Shown here piece after piece: positions 1 to 5,947 of a stretch of DNA of 11,353 bases (position 1 is its first letter; every line of letters begins with the position of its first letter). The translations under genes and the position numbers were made by a program. Under the pieces are notes generated by a model. The model was not told the DNA's origin. It saw only the letters and a program-made list of their open reading frames with translations, and searched no databases. Origin of the DNA: Pseudomonadota bacterium (GTDB lineage: Bacteria > Bdellovibrionota_B > Oligoflexia > Oligoflexales > JAPPIL01); the NCBI GenBank assembly GCA_028877195.1, contig JAPPIL010000162.1:1-11353 (forward strand), written 5' to 3'.

Positions 1-24
1 TGCAAGATGTCTGTCGCAGACGCA

Positions 25-75
25 CTTTTTTCAAAAAGTTTGGAAGGTTTTGATATGGGTGATTGGTGCGGCATC
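25..75. repeat. 51-bp direct repeat, copy 1
   Basis: This segment matches 2121-2171 in the same orientation at 49 of 51 positions; the differences are T/A at 50 versus 2146 and A/G at 62 versus 2158. It begins with a palindromic tract (ACTTTTT, 2-nt loop TC, AAAAAGT at 24-39) that could form a tight hairpin. It ends 4 bp before the stop codon of the minus-strand permease gene, so the two copies bracket the permease/binding-protein pair. The match extends no further on either side. The plus-strand frame starting at position 1 is open through the repeat to a TAA at 100-102, so it could also be the 3' tail of a gene lying to the left. That cannot be decided from this window. Confidence 0.85.
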
Positions 76-79
76 TGCT

Positions 80-1087
80 TTACACAGTATCTGGACGCTT
101 AAAGACCAGCATTGCCAAGAAAAACACGCCACCGATCATTGCGGTAACGATGCCGACATTGAGTTCGTGGGTGCTAGCGACTTCACGGGTAAAACTGTCT
201 ATTACCAAGACAAAACTGCTGCCGTAGAGAAAACTTTTGATCAGTAAGTTGCGATGGTTTGCTCCGTGCCACATGCGAGCAAGGTGCGGGATCATTAAGC
301 CGATAAACGGCAATGCACCAGCGACAGCTACACTTGCTCCAACTAGCAATGCGATGCTCAACACGGCTTGATAACGCAATTTGCGAGTATCAACGTTCAT
401 TGAGCTTGCTACCTCTTCCCCTAACGACAAAATATCTAACCGTGTGCCGATACGATAAGCCAAGATTAAACCGATACTCAATGGTAGCAGCATAAACTGG
501 ATATGTTGCCAACTGCGTCCCGCAAAGCCACCTAACAGCCAATTCATTATCGCACTGACCTTGTGAAATTCTTCTAGGGCGAGATAGACATACAGGGAGG
601 TAACGGCAGCAAAAAAAGTATTCAACGCAAAGCCGACGAGCAACAACCGTTCAATGCTAACACTTCTCGCACACGACAGCACCAACACCGAAGCAAGCAA
701 TGCACCAGCAAAAGCAGATAATGGCAAGGTAAATTGATGACTGACGACAGGCAAAAGATAAAAGGCAAGCACAGCAAATAATCCACCACCTGCGGAGGTG
801 CCGAGGATTGAGGGACTGGCAAGCGCATTGCGGAATAAACCCTGACTGATTACCCCCGCAGCCGCCAATGCCCCACCGCACATAGCCGCCAGTATTGTGC
901 GTGGCATGCGCAGTTCAAACAAGATAATCGTTGCTAAAGTTTTGTCAGCACAATCAACACAGGTCAGAAACGACCAAAGCTCTCGCACCAGTGCTAGCAA
1001 GTCAAAGCTACTGCTACCACACTGCATGGAGAGCAGGATGCTGGCAAGCAAGATAACACCCTGAAACTTATGGCTTGAGTGCGACAT
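80..1087 (-). CDS. FecCD/BtuC-family ABC importer permease
   Basis: Inner-membrane permease subunit of a periplasmic-binding-protein-dependent importer of the FecCD/BtuC family, which takes up ferric siderophores, heme or cobalamin. The protein (335 residues, normal for the family) is almost entirely hydrophobic and carries family hallmarks: LRMPRTILAA, then AGVISQGLFRNALASPSILG (about residues 77-96), NWLLGGFAGRSW (182-193), LSLGEEVASSMNVD (220-233) with the conserved LGEE segment that contacts the ATPase, and GLMIPHLAR (263-271). The start is placed at the ATG at 1085-1087, preceded by a GAGAAG-like ribosome site. An ATG at 1112-1114 would add nine residues but has no such site. The gene overlaps the 3' end of the binding-protein gene by 20 bp, which suggests translational coupling. 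The substrate cannot be told from the sequence. The cognate FecE/BtuD-type ATPase is not in the window and might lie further left. Confidence 0.93.
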   Translation of the reverse strand: MSHSSHKFQGVILLASILLSMQCGSSSFDLLALVRELWSFLTCVDCADKTLATIILFELRMPRTILAAMCGGALAAAGVISQGLFRNALASPSILGTSAGGGLFAVLAFYLLPVVSHQFTLPLSAFAGALLASVLVLSCARSVSIERLLLVGFALNTFFAAVTSLYVYLALEEFHKVSAIMNWLLGGFAGRSWQHIQFMLLPLSIGLILAYRIGTRLDILSLGEEVASSMNVDTRKLRYQAVLSIALLVGASVAVAGALPFIGLMIPHLARMWHGANHRNLLIKSFLYGSSFVLVIDSFTREVASTHELNVGIVTAMIGGVFFLAMLVFKRPDTV

Positions 1088-1931
1088 AAATCTTCTCACT
1101 GGCACTGATAGCATACTGTGAGGTCGCTAATAATTCTTTGGCTGGCACATGGATGAAACGTTTCGCCTTAACTGCGGCAAGGTTCTTCCAGCCTTGTAGT
1201 TGCTGGATACGAGGCAGCGGGTCATAGATGCCCGTGGGAACGATAATAAAGTCAGGCTTAAGAGTAACGAGTGTTTCAATGCTTACCTTACGAAACCCTT
1301 TGACGATAGTCGCAGCAACATTGCTTGCTCCTGCATGCTTGACGATACTATCATACATCGTGTTAGCTCCCATGAGGGTGTAGTCAGCAAAAAAATTCAA
1401 TACCAGTGGTTTGCGAAGCGTTTTGTTAGGCGGCGGGTGCATGTTGCTTAAGCGTTGCTTAAGTGTCTTGACCAGAATTTCGGCTTGAGCTTCTGCCTGC
1501 ACTGCCTTGCCGATGCTGATGATGTTCGTTAGTATGTCGTTGATGCTGGTGAACTTGCCGAGCATCAGGTGCGGGAGTTGCAAACGCTTGAGGGCGAAGA
1601 TAAACTGCGGTTGATTGAACACCGAGCAGATAACCATATCGGGTTGAAAGTTAGCGACCTTCTCAATATCCGTTGCTACTTGCGGCGTAGAGCTAGAAGA
1701 ATCAAACAAGTGATTGATATTGCTGTAGCGTTTATTATGTGCCAATGCGGAGGTCGCTACTAGCCGCTGTTTGTTAGGCAGTAGTGCTGATAAGATTTCA
1801 TCACTGGCAAGCGACATGGATACGATGCGTTGCGGTGCTGGTTTAGTGTTGCGGTTAGTTTGACTGTGGAGAACAGTGGTTAGACAAAACCAAAGGGCAA
1901 CCAAACCCCAGTTAACAAGACACTTTGGCAC
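1068..1931 (-). CDS. Periplasmic substrate-binding protein of FecB/BtuF type
   Basis: Predicted periplasmic solute-binding protein that delivers its ligand (iron chelate, heme or cobalamin) to the adjacent permease. The 287-residue product starts with a signal peptide: hydrophobic core at about 9-21, likely cleavage near Ser23. It then shows the fold typical of Periplasmic_binding_2 (PF01497): RIVSMSLASDEILSAL (35-50) as the first strand/helix, an EKVANFQPDMVICS stretch, and near the C-terminus LVTLKPDFIIVPTG and a GWKNLAAVKAKRFIHVP segment. The start is GTG (1929-1931), supported by GGAG (1939-1942 read on the minus strand) seven bases upstream. It is the first gene of a two-gene unit with the permease, overlapping it by 20 bp. 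No Fur box or convincing cobalamin riboswitch was seen upstream, so regulation and ligand stay open. Confidence 0.9.
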   Translation of the reverse strand: MPKCLVNWGLVALWFCLTTVLHSQTNRNTKPAPQRIVSMSLASDEILSALLPNKQRLVATSALAHNKRYSNINHLFDSSSSTPQVATDIEKVANFQPDMVICSVFNQPQFIFALKRLQLPHLMLGKFTSINDILTNIISIGKAVQAEAQAEILVKTLKQRLSNMHPPPNKTLRKPLVLNFFADYTLMGANTMYDSIVKHAGASNVAATIVKGFRKVSIETLVTLKPDFIIVPTGIYDPLPRIQQLQGWKNLAAVKAKRFIHVPAKELLATSQYAISASEKIYVALKP

Positions 1932-2044
1932 ACAGATGCTCCGTTTATTCCTTGTTCACAGTTGCCGGTAGGGGTAATCAAATGTTGAGCGAAGGTCAAC
2001 CAGCTTTGTTGCATAACTTACATCTTGTAGTTGCCCCCTGAATA

Positions 2045-2057
2045 TGCCAAAGGGCAT
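2045..2057. other. Small inverted repeat between divergent genes
   Basis: ATGCC and GGCAT flank a short A/G-rich loop, with weaker pairing possible one or two bases further out. It lies in the 1932-2227 intergenic region, which otherwise holds the tandem 15-mer and direct-repeat copy 2. It has no T-run on either side, so it is not a standard terminator. It could be an operator half-site pair or chance. Confidence 0.3.
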
Positions 2058-2075
2058 GTTCCTGCTCTCGCCTAT

Positions 2076-2105
2076 TGTTTCTCTTTCTAATGTTTCTCTT
2101 TCTAA
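2076..2105. repeat. 15-bp perfect tandem duplication
   Basis: The unit TGTTTCTCTTTCTAA occurs twice head to tail (2076-2090 and 2091-2105), a pyrimidine-rich tract in the divergent intergenic region immediately left of repeat copy 2. Two exact units of this length are consistent with replication slippage or duplication. No function can be assigned. Confidence 0.9.
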
Positions 2106-2120
2106 AAGTTTTTGATCAAA

Positions 2121-2171
2121 CTTTTTTCAAAAAGTTTGGAAGGTTATGATATGGGTGGTTGGTGCGGCATC
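2121..2171. repeat. 51-bp direct repeat, copy 2
   Basis: This is the second copy of the 25-75 repeat, same orientation, 49/51 identical. It sits between the divergent binding-protein and ABC ATPase genes. Together with three A residues on its left it forms a 9-bp perfect stem (AAACTTTTT 2118-2126, AAAAAGTTT 2129-2137) with a TC loop. A palindromic TTGATCAA lies just before it (2112-2119). The flanking sequence outside the 51 bp is unrelated to that of copy 1. Confidence 0.85.
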
Positions 2172-2227
2172 ACCTTGCCTTCTTGTATAAGAGAGGCGTT
2201 AGTCATGCAACAAAATCAGGTCAACGG

Positions 2228-3127
2228 ATGATTGAGGCACATGGTTTAACGAAACATTATGGAGCGAAGACGGTTATCAAGGCGCTCAACTTCACTGTTA
2301 AGCGGGGTGAGATTGTTGGGTTGCTGGGTTTGAATGGTGCGGGGAAGAGCACGGTGCTGAAGATTATTGCTGCGAGTTTACAGCCCTCATCGGGCTATGC
2401 GGTAATAGATGGGCAAGCGATTACAGCCCGGTCAACGCAAGTGCGGCGGATAATCGGGTTCTTGCCTGACAGCCCGCCGCTGTATCTTGAGATGACGGTC
2501 GGCTCGTATTTGCACCATGTGTTGCGTTTGAAGTTAGGGCGGATAGATAAACGTGTAGCTACTGACATGGTAGATGCTGCGATCAGTAGGACTAGTTTAA
2601 CAACGGTCGTCAACCATCGTCTCGGTGCTCTTTCACATGGGTTTAGGCAACGGGTTGGTATTGCGCAAGCTATCGTCCATCAGCCAGTCGTGCTCATTCT
2701 TGATGAACCGATCAATGGGCTTGATCCTGTGCAAATCATTGCGATGCGCGACTTGATCAAGTCATTGCGTCAGCAGCATACCGTTTTGCTTGCAAGTCAT
2801 ATTTTGTCGGAGATAACTAAAACATGCGACCGTATTTTAGTTTTACATGCGGGTAAACTGTCATCGTTGCGGGATAGCAAGTCAACCTCGCTACAGTGTG
2901 AAGTTCGAGCTGACCCCAAGCCTGTGATGGCGCAACTTCGTGCTCTAACAGGGGTTGAGCAGGTTGATTGGCAAGCGACCGCGGCGGGTAGCTATCGCCT
3001 TGTCCTGCGCACCAATACTGATGTGCGTGCGCAAGTTGCGGAACTCCTGTGTCCGTATGCCTTGCTGTTGCTCCAAGAAAAGTATAGCGACCTAGAGCAG
3101 ATGTTTCACTCACTCGTGCAGGATTGA
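2228..3127 (+). CDS. ABC-2/GldA-type exporter ATP-binding protein
   Basis: Cytoplasmic nucleotide-binding subunit that would power an ABC-2-type exporter. The 299-residue protein has every expected motif: Walker A GLNGAGKST (34-42), signature LSHGFRQRVGIAQA (135-148), Walker B VVLILDEP (154-161) followed by INGLDP, and the H-loop histidine in LLASHILSE (191). The signature and the IGFLPDSPPLY segment in place of a canonical Q-loop are like GldA/NatA-type subunits. The Walker B region reads DEPINGLDP where DEPTNGLDP is usual. A C-terminal domain of roughly 90 residues ends in a conserved-type YSDLEQMFHSL. The start is the ATG at 2228, which begins the first ABC strand and has an AGG about seven bases upstream; an open frame reaching back to 2159 would run into the direct repeat. 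No permease gene is adjacent: the next gene encodes a ZIP-like protein behind a terminator. The exported substrate is unknown. Confidence 0.92.
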   Translation: MIEAHGLTKHYGAKTVIKALNFTVKRGEIVGLLGLNGAGKSTVLKIIAASLQPSSGYAVIDGQAITARSTQVRRIIGFLPDSPPLYLEMTVGSYLHHVLRLKLGRIDKRVATDMVDAAISRTSLTTVVNHRLGALSHGFRQRVGIAQAIVHQPVVLILDEPINGLDPVQIIAMRDLIKSLRQQHTVLLASHILSEITKTCDRILVLHAGKLSSLRDSKSTSLQCEVRADPKPVMAQLRALTGVEQVDWQATAAGSYRLVLRTNTDVRAQVAELLCPYALLLLQEKYSDLEQMFHSLVQD

Positions 3128-3143
3128 CTCTCCTGTTAGAATG

Positions 3144-3190
3144 AAATTCAGGCAAGCTCTATGTTAGGCATAAGCTTTCTGAATTTTTTT
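3144..3190 (+). terminator. Rho-independent terminator after the ABC ATPase gene
   Basis: AAATTCAG (3144-3151) pairs perfectly with CTGAATTT (3179-3186). An inner stem AAGCT (3154-3158) pairs with AGCTT (3173-3177) around a 14-nt loop, and the hairpin runs into seven T residues (3184-3190). The stem is AT-rich but the T-run is strong. It starts 17 bp after the ATPase stop codon and should isolate that gene from the ZIP-folD unit. Confidence 0.8.
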
Positions 3191-3225
3191 AGCGCCCCAT
3201 ACAATGGCTTATTGAGGAAAAAGTT

Positions 3226-3813
3226 ATGTCAGGCTGGTTATTAGCAAGCACGTTAATTATGTTTGTCGCACCTGTGTTGGATAGGATTGCGGGGCAGAGG
3301 TTATCAGCACGCATGGCGGTGGTTTTTGATGTATTGATAGCAGTGCTGGTTATTGCTCACATCATACCAGAGTGTGTTCATGGTTTGGGTTGGGTGGCAA
3401 TCCTTATCTGTTTACTGGGCATCGTTGTTCCTACAGCGATTGAAAAATTATTTTCTCGTTGTGTGCCACAGGTGCACATAGCTAGTCGGGTGTTGGTCGT
3501 TGCTGGTTTGATTATTCATAACTATATGGATGGTGCGATGATCGTCTCTGTTTTACATGCTCCGATGGGGATGGACGCACATGCATCTATATTTCTCGTT
3601 TTACATAAGCTACCAGTAGCACTTGCCGTCTGGCGCAATTCCAGCAACAAACTAGCATGGGGGATACTGGTTTTGTTAGCGTTGAGCAACTTATGTGGTT
3701 ATCTCGTGCAGTTTAATTTTATTACCGCAATTCCGATGGCTTGGCATTACGGGCTGCTGGCGTTCATGGCGGGGGCGTTTCTGCACTTGAGCGGGCATCG
3801 GCTACATCATTAG
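3226..3813 (+). CDS. Short ZIP-family-like metal transporter
   Basis: Polytopic inner-membrane protein of 195 residues with about six or seven hydrophobic segments, probably moving divalent metal ions such as zinc, manganese or iron. ZIP-like features are HIIPE (45-49), HNYMDG (98-103, matching the HNxxD metal motif of ZIP TM4), HKLPVALAVW (127-136, aligning with the TM5 H-x-x-P motif), and MAGAFLHL near the end. Extra histidines at the C-terminus (HRLHH) could also bind metal. It is shorter than classical ZIP proteins (about 250 residues or more), and TM5 has HKLP where many members have a glutamate after the histidine, so activity may differ. The ATG is preceded by GAGGAAA with good spacing. 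TACAAT (3200-3205), just after the terminator, is a possible -10 element with only a weak -35. The gene is followed 18 bp later by folD, so the two are probably cotranscribed. The family call is from motifs only. Confidence 0.72.
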   Translation: MSGWLLASTLIMFVAPVLDRIAGQRLSARMAVVFDVLIAVLVIAHIIPECVHGLGWVAILICLLGIVVPTAIEKLFSRCVPQVHIASRVLVVAGLIIHNYMDGAMIVSVLHAPMGMDAHASIFLVLHKLPVALAVWRNSSNKLAWGILVLLALSNLCGYLVQFNFITAIPMAWHYGLLAFMAGAFLHLSGHRLHH

Positions 3814-3831
3814 TTGCGTGATAGGATAACT

Positions 3832-4734
3832 ATGGCACAGACACTTGATGGTAAAAGTTTAGCGACGCAGATTGAAACGAGTTTGCGCACCGAGATTGCG
3901 GATCTCACCAATGCTGGCAAGCCACCGCCAAGTTTGGCGGTCATTCAAGTTGGCGACCTGTATGCGAGTAAAGTCTATGTGCGCCGCAAGCATCAAGCTT
4001 GTCAACGTGTAGGGATAAATAGCCAAGACATCTGTTTGCCAACAACGACGAGTGAGCAGCAATTGCTTGCCAAGATTTCAGAGTTGAACACCGATACCAG
4101 CGTCGATGCTATTCTCATGCAGTTGCCACTACCGCAACATATCAATACGGCGACGGTATTGGGTGCAATTGCGATGTCTAAAGATGTCGATGGCTTAAGC
4201 CCGCAAAATCAAGGCTTACTCTTGAGCGGCAAGCAAGGTAGTGCGAAAGTATTACCTTATCCGAGTGAAGCGCTACTCAAACCAAAGTTATTGATACCCT
4301 GCACGCCGCTTGGCATTATGCAACTGCTTAATCATTACCGCTGTCGGCTGCGCGGCAAAGTCGCAATGGTCGTCGGTCGTAGTGCGTTAGTTGGTTTGCC
4401 GATCAGTCAATTGTTATTACAGGCTGATGCGACTCTTATCCATACGCATTCGCACAGTGTTGAGCCAAAGCTCCTAGCAAAGACAGCCGATGTATTGGTA
4501 GTAGCGGTGGGTGTTCCGCATTTAGTGCGGCAAGACTGGCTCAAGCCTGACGCGGTAGTGATTGATGTTGGTATCAATCGGCAGCAGGGCAAACTGGTCG
4601 GCGATGTTCATCCTGATGTTGCCGAAGTTGCTAGCTACATTACCCCTGTGCCTGGCGGAGTCGGGCCAATGACCATCGCGGCACTGCTACAAAACACAGT
4701 GCTGGCAGCGCAAGCACGACACAGAGTAGGATAA
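3832..4734 (+). CDS. folD: Methylenetetrahydrofolate dehydrogenase/cyclohydrolase FolD
   Basis: Bifunctional cytosolic enzyme that oxidises 5,10-methylene-THF to methenyl-THF with NADP and hydrolyses it to 10-formyl-THF, supplying one-carbon units for purines and initiator fMet-tRNA. The 300-residue protein has the catalytic set of the family: Tyr49 and Lys53 in KVYVRRK, Gln97 in MQLPLP, Asp120 in KDVDG. The nucleotide-binding VVGRSALVGLP (180-190) and the C-terminal PVPGGVGPMT (272-281) are also present. The start is the ATG at 3832, with AGGA a few bases upstream; a TTG at 3814 would add six residues with no family support. Two oddities stand out. The stretch between KDVDG and PCTP is 34 residues, where E. 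coli FolD has 17. The NADP-loop also reads GRSALVG rather than the common GRSNIVG. It sits 18 bp after the ZIP-like gene and 14 bp before the next gene. Confidence 0.96.
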   Translation: MAQTLDGKSLATQIETSLRTEIADLTNAGKPPPSLAVIQVGDLYASKVYVRRKHQACQRVGINSQDICLPTTTSEQQLLAKISELNTDTSVDAILMQLPLPQHINTATVLGAIAMSKDVDGLSPQNQGLLLSGKQGSAKVLPYPSEALLKPKLLIPCTPLGIMQLLNHYRCRLRGKVAMVVGRSALVGLPISQLLLQADATLIHTHSHSVEPKLLAKTADVLVVAVGVPHLVRQDWLKPDAVVIDVGINRQQGKLVGDVHPDVAEVASYITPVPGGVGPMTIAALLQNTVLAAQARHRVG

Positions 4735-4736
4735 CT

Positions 4737-4741
4737 GGAGG
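4737..4741 (+). promoter_or_regulatory. Strong Shine-Dalgarno that selects an AUU start
   Basis: A perfect GGAGG stands just after the folD stop codon. Seven bases downstream is ATT (4749-4751), in frame with the metallo-beta-lactamase gene. No ATG, GTG or TTG exists in that frame until a TTG at 4887, which would delete conserved N-terminal strands. The ribosome site therefore argues for AUU initiation. Confidence 0.6.
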
Positions 4742-4748
4742 TATAGTT

Positions 4749-5828
4749 ATTCAACGAGGATTAACCTATCCTAATGAGGGAATAGAATTTTGTTTTCCGA
4801 ATGGCAGGAGTGGCGATCCTGTCATTCATGCCTTTAATTTTCGCACGGGTGAGGCATTTCTTTTTGACATCGGTAGTATCGACCGCTTGGCGATCAAAAA
4901 ACTACTGAAGGTTAGGCATGTCTATGTATCCCACACTCATATCGACCATTTTGTTGGCTTTGATCGTTTGCTGCGTGCTTATGTTCCGCACCATCGCGAG
5001 ATTGAAATATGCGGAGCACCTGGCATCGTTGCGAACATCAGAGGTAAATTAGCAGGTTATACGTGGAATCTTCTCGTCAAGGGGCAGATAAACTTTTTGT
5101 TGCACGAGGTCGGTGCTGATTTTATCCGTTCTTTTCGTCTCCACTTCGTCGACCAAGCTACGGGTTTTAGGTTGGACAGGGTGGCGGAGTTGCCAGCTGC
5201 TAGTGCTGTTACGACCTTTGCTGATGGCAGCCAAGTCTATGCTGCATTGGTTGATCATGGCATCCCTGTTGCGACTTATCGCTTGTCGTTTCCGCAGCGT
5301 TATCGGGTGCGGCGTGAGGCTTTAGACAAGCATGACCTTAAAGCGGGAGAATGGATAAAACGCCTCCAAGCACAGGTTGCTGCTAATGCATCGGCTGATA
5401 ATATCATCAATGTTGGCGACAAGGAGTTTAAACTCGGCTGGTTGCGCGACCAGTTGCTTATCCCGCAACCAGAATTTGCGGTCAGCTATCTGACTGATTT
5501 ACAGTTCAACTGGCATAACCTCAAGCAGGTGCAAAAACTTCATCATCGCACGACGGTAATGTTTTGCGAATCGGCCTTCGCCGCGGAAGACCGTCAGCGT
5601 GCCCAGAACAAGTCGCACCTGACCACCAAGCAGTGTGCTTTGCTTGCCGCTTTCGCTAATGCGCAACAGTTAGAGAATTTTCATTTCTCAAGCATTTACG
5701 GCCTCGACAAACGACGCTTGCGCGGTGAGGCTAGCGATTACTTCAAACGTTTCAAACAGCTTGCACCGCCAGAACTGCAGACTGAAATCCACACAGAAAT
5801 GAGCCGTTGCTACGATAAAGGCAAGTAA
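4749..5828 (+). CDS. RNase Z-like metallo-beta-lactamase-fold hydrolase
   Basis: Predicted soluble zinc hydrolase of the metallo-beta-lactamase fold, closest in motif layout to the RNase Z/ElaC group. It may act on nucleic acid or another phosphodiester; true tRNA 3' processing is not shown. From the proposed AUU start it is 359 residues. The first strands read GIEFCFPNG and GDPVIHAF, then FRTGEAFLFDIG. The metal motif SHTHIDH is at 61-67 (His62, His64, Asp66, His67). Later candidate ligands are VDHGIP (His170), SYLTDLQ (Asp250) and, near the end, KSHLTTKQ (His290) followed by LENFHFSSIY (His312), which resembles the RNase Z histidine/HFS segment. The start codon is unusual: GGAGG points to ATT at 4749 and no canonical start precedes TTG 4887. 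A sequencing error or a broken N-terminus is an alternative. The gene lies 14 bp after folD and before a terminator-like hairpin. Confidence 0.8.
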   Translation: MQRGLTYPNEGIEFCFPNGRSGDPVIHAFNFRTGEAFLFDIGSIDRLAIKKLLKVRHVYVSHTHIDHFVGFDRLLRAYVPHHREIEICGAPGIVANIRGKLAGYTWNLLVKGQINFLLHEVGADFIRSFRLHFVDQATGFRLDRVAELPAASAVTTFADGSQVYAALVDHGIPVATYRLSFPQRYRVRREALDKHDLKAGEWIKRLQAQVAANASADNIINVGDKEFKLGWLRDQLLIPQPEFAVSYLTDLQFNWHNLKQVQKLHHRTTVMFCESAFAAEDRQRAQNKSHLTTKQCALLAAFANAQQLENFHFSSIYGLDKRRLRGEASDYFKRFKQLAPPELQTEIHTEMSRCYDKGK

Positions 5829-5874
5829 TATCAGTAGCATAGATGTGATTTTAAATTTCCGCAAAAAATAGTAT

Positions 5875-5902
5875 AAAGCACCTCTCAATACAGGGGTGTT
5901 TT
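5875..5902 (+). terminator. Terminator-like hairpin after the metallo-beta-lactamase gene
   Basis: AAAGCACCTCT (5875-5885) can pair with AGGGGTGTTTT (5892-5902) around a 6-nt loop, with two wobble pairs. The A-tract and T-tract at the base are typical of a bidirectional intrinsic terminator. It lies 46 bp after the upstream stop codon and just before the first of the two large unknown genes, so that gene should have its own promoter or depend on read-through. Confidence 0.6.
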
Positions 5903-5947
5903 ATCAATTATTGTTGCCAATCGCTGCATATAAGGCTCTTTTGTGTC

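Larger units (their letters stand above)
1932..2227. other. Divergent intergenic region
   Basis: This 296-bp spacer separates the minus-strand importer pair from the plus-strand ABC ATPase. It must hold promoters for both directions, but no convincing -35/-10 pair was found. Its identifiable contents are the binding-protein ribosome site (GGAG, 1939-1942 on the minus strand), a small inverted repeat, the 15-bp tandem duplication and direct-repeat copy 2. A CCGGCAACTGTGA stretch (minus strand, around 1957-1969) recalls part of the cobalamin riboswitch core but lacks the rest of it. Confidence 0.5.

Noticed and set aside
1200..1763. Plus-strand open frames opposite the binding-protein gene
   Set aside because: They are shadows of the real minus-strand gene, with no ribosome site or recognisable protein features.
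1932..2060. Possible cobalamin riboswitch upstream of the binding-protein gene (CCGGCAACTGTGA on the minus strand)
   Set aside because: Only this short piece resembles the B12-box core. The other conserved blocks and their spacing are missing, and it sits too close to the start codon. A covariance-model scan with the Rfam cobalamin family would settle it.
25..2171. An insertion sequence or composite transposon between the direct repeats
   Set aside because: No transposase gene lies between them, the repeats are in direct orientation without terminal inverted repeats, and no target-site duplication was found.
2159..2227. N-terminal extension of the ABC ATPase to 2159
   Set aside because: The extra 23 residues are encoded partly by the direct repeat and have no family counterpart, while the ATG at 2228 begins exactly at the first ABC strand.
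2817..3155. Minus-strand open frame of about 112 codons opposite the ABC ATPase gene
   Set aside because: It is wholly antisense to a well-supported gene and has no recognisable domain; it runs across the terminator.
4801..4886. A frameshift that would give the metallo-beta-lactamase gene an ATG start at 4801
   Set aside because: That ATG frame differs from the gene frame, and the gene frame is already open and family-like from about 4761, so no frameshift is needed.
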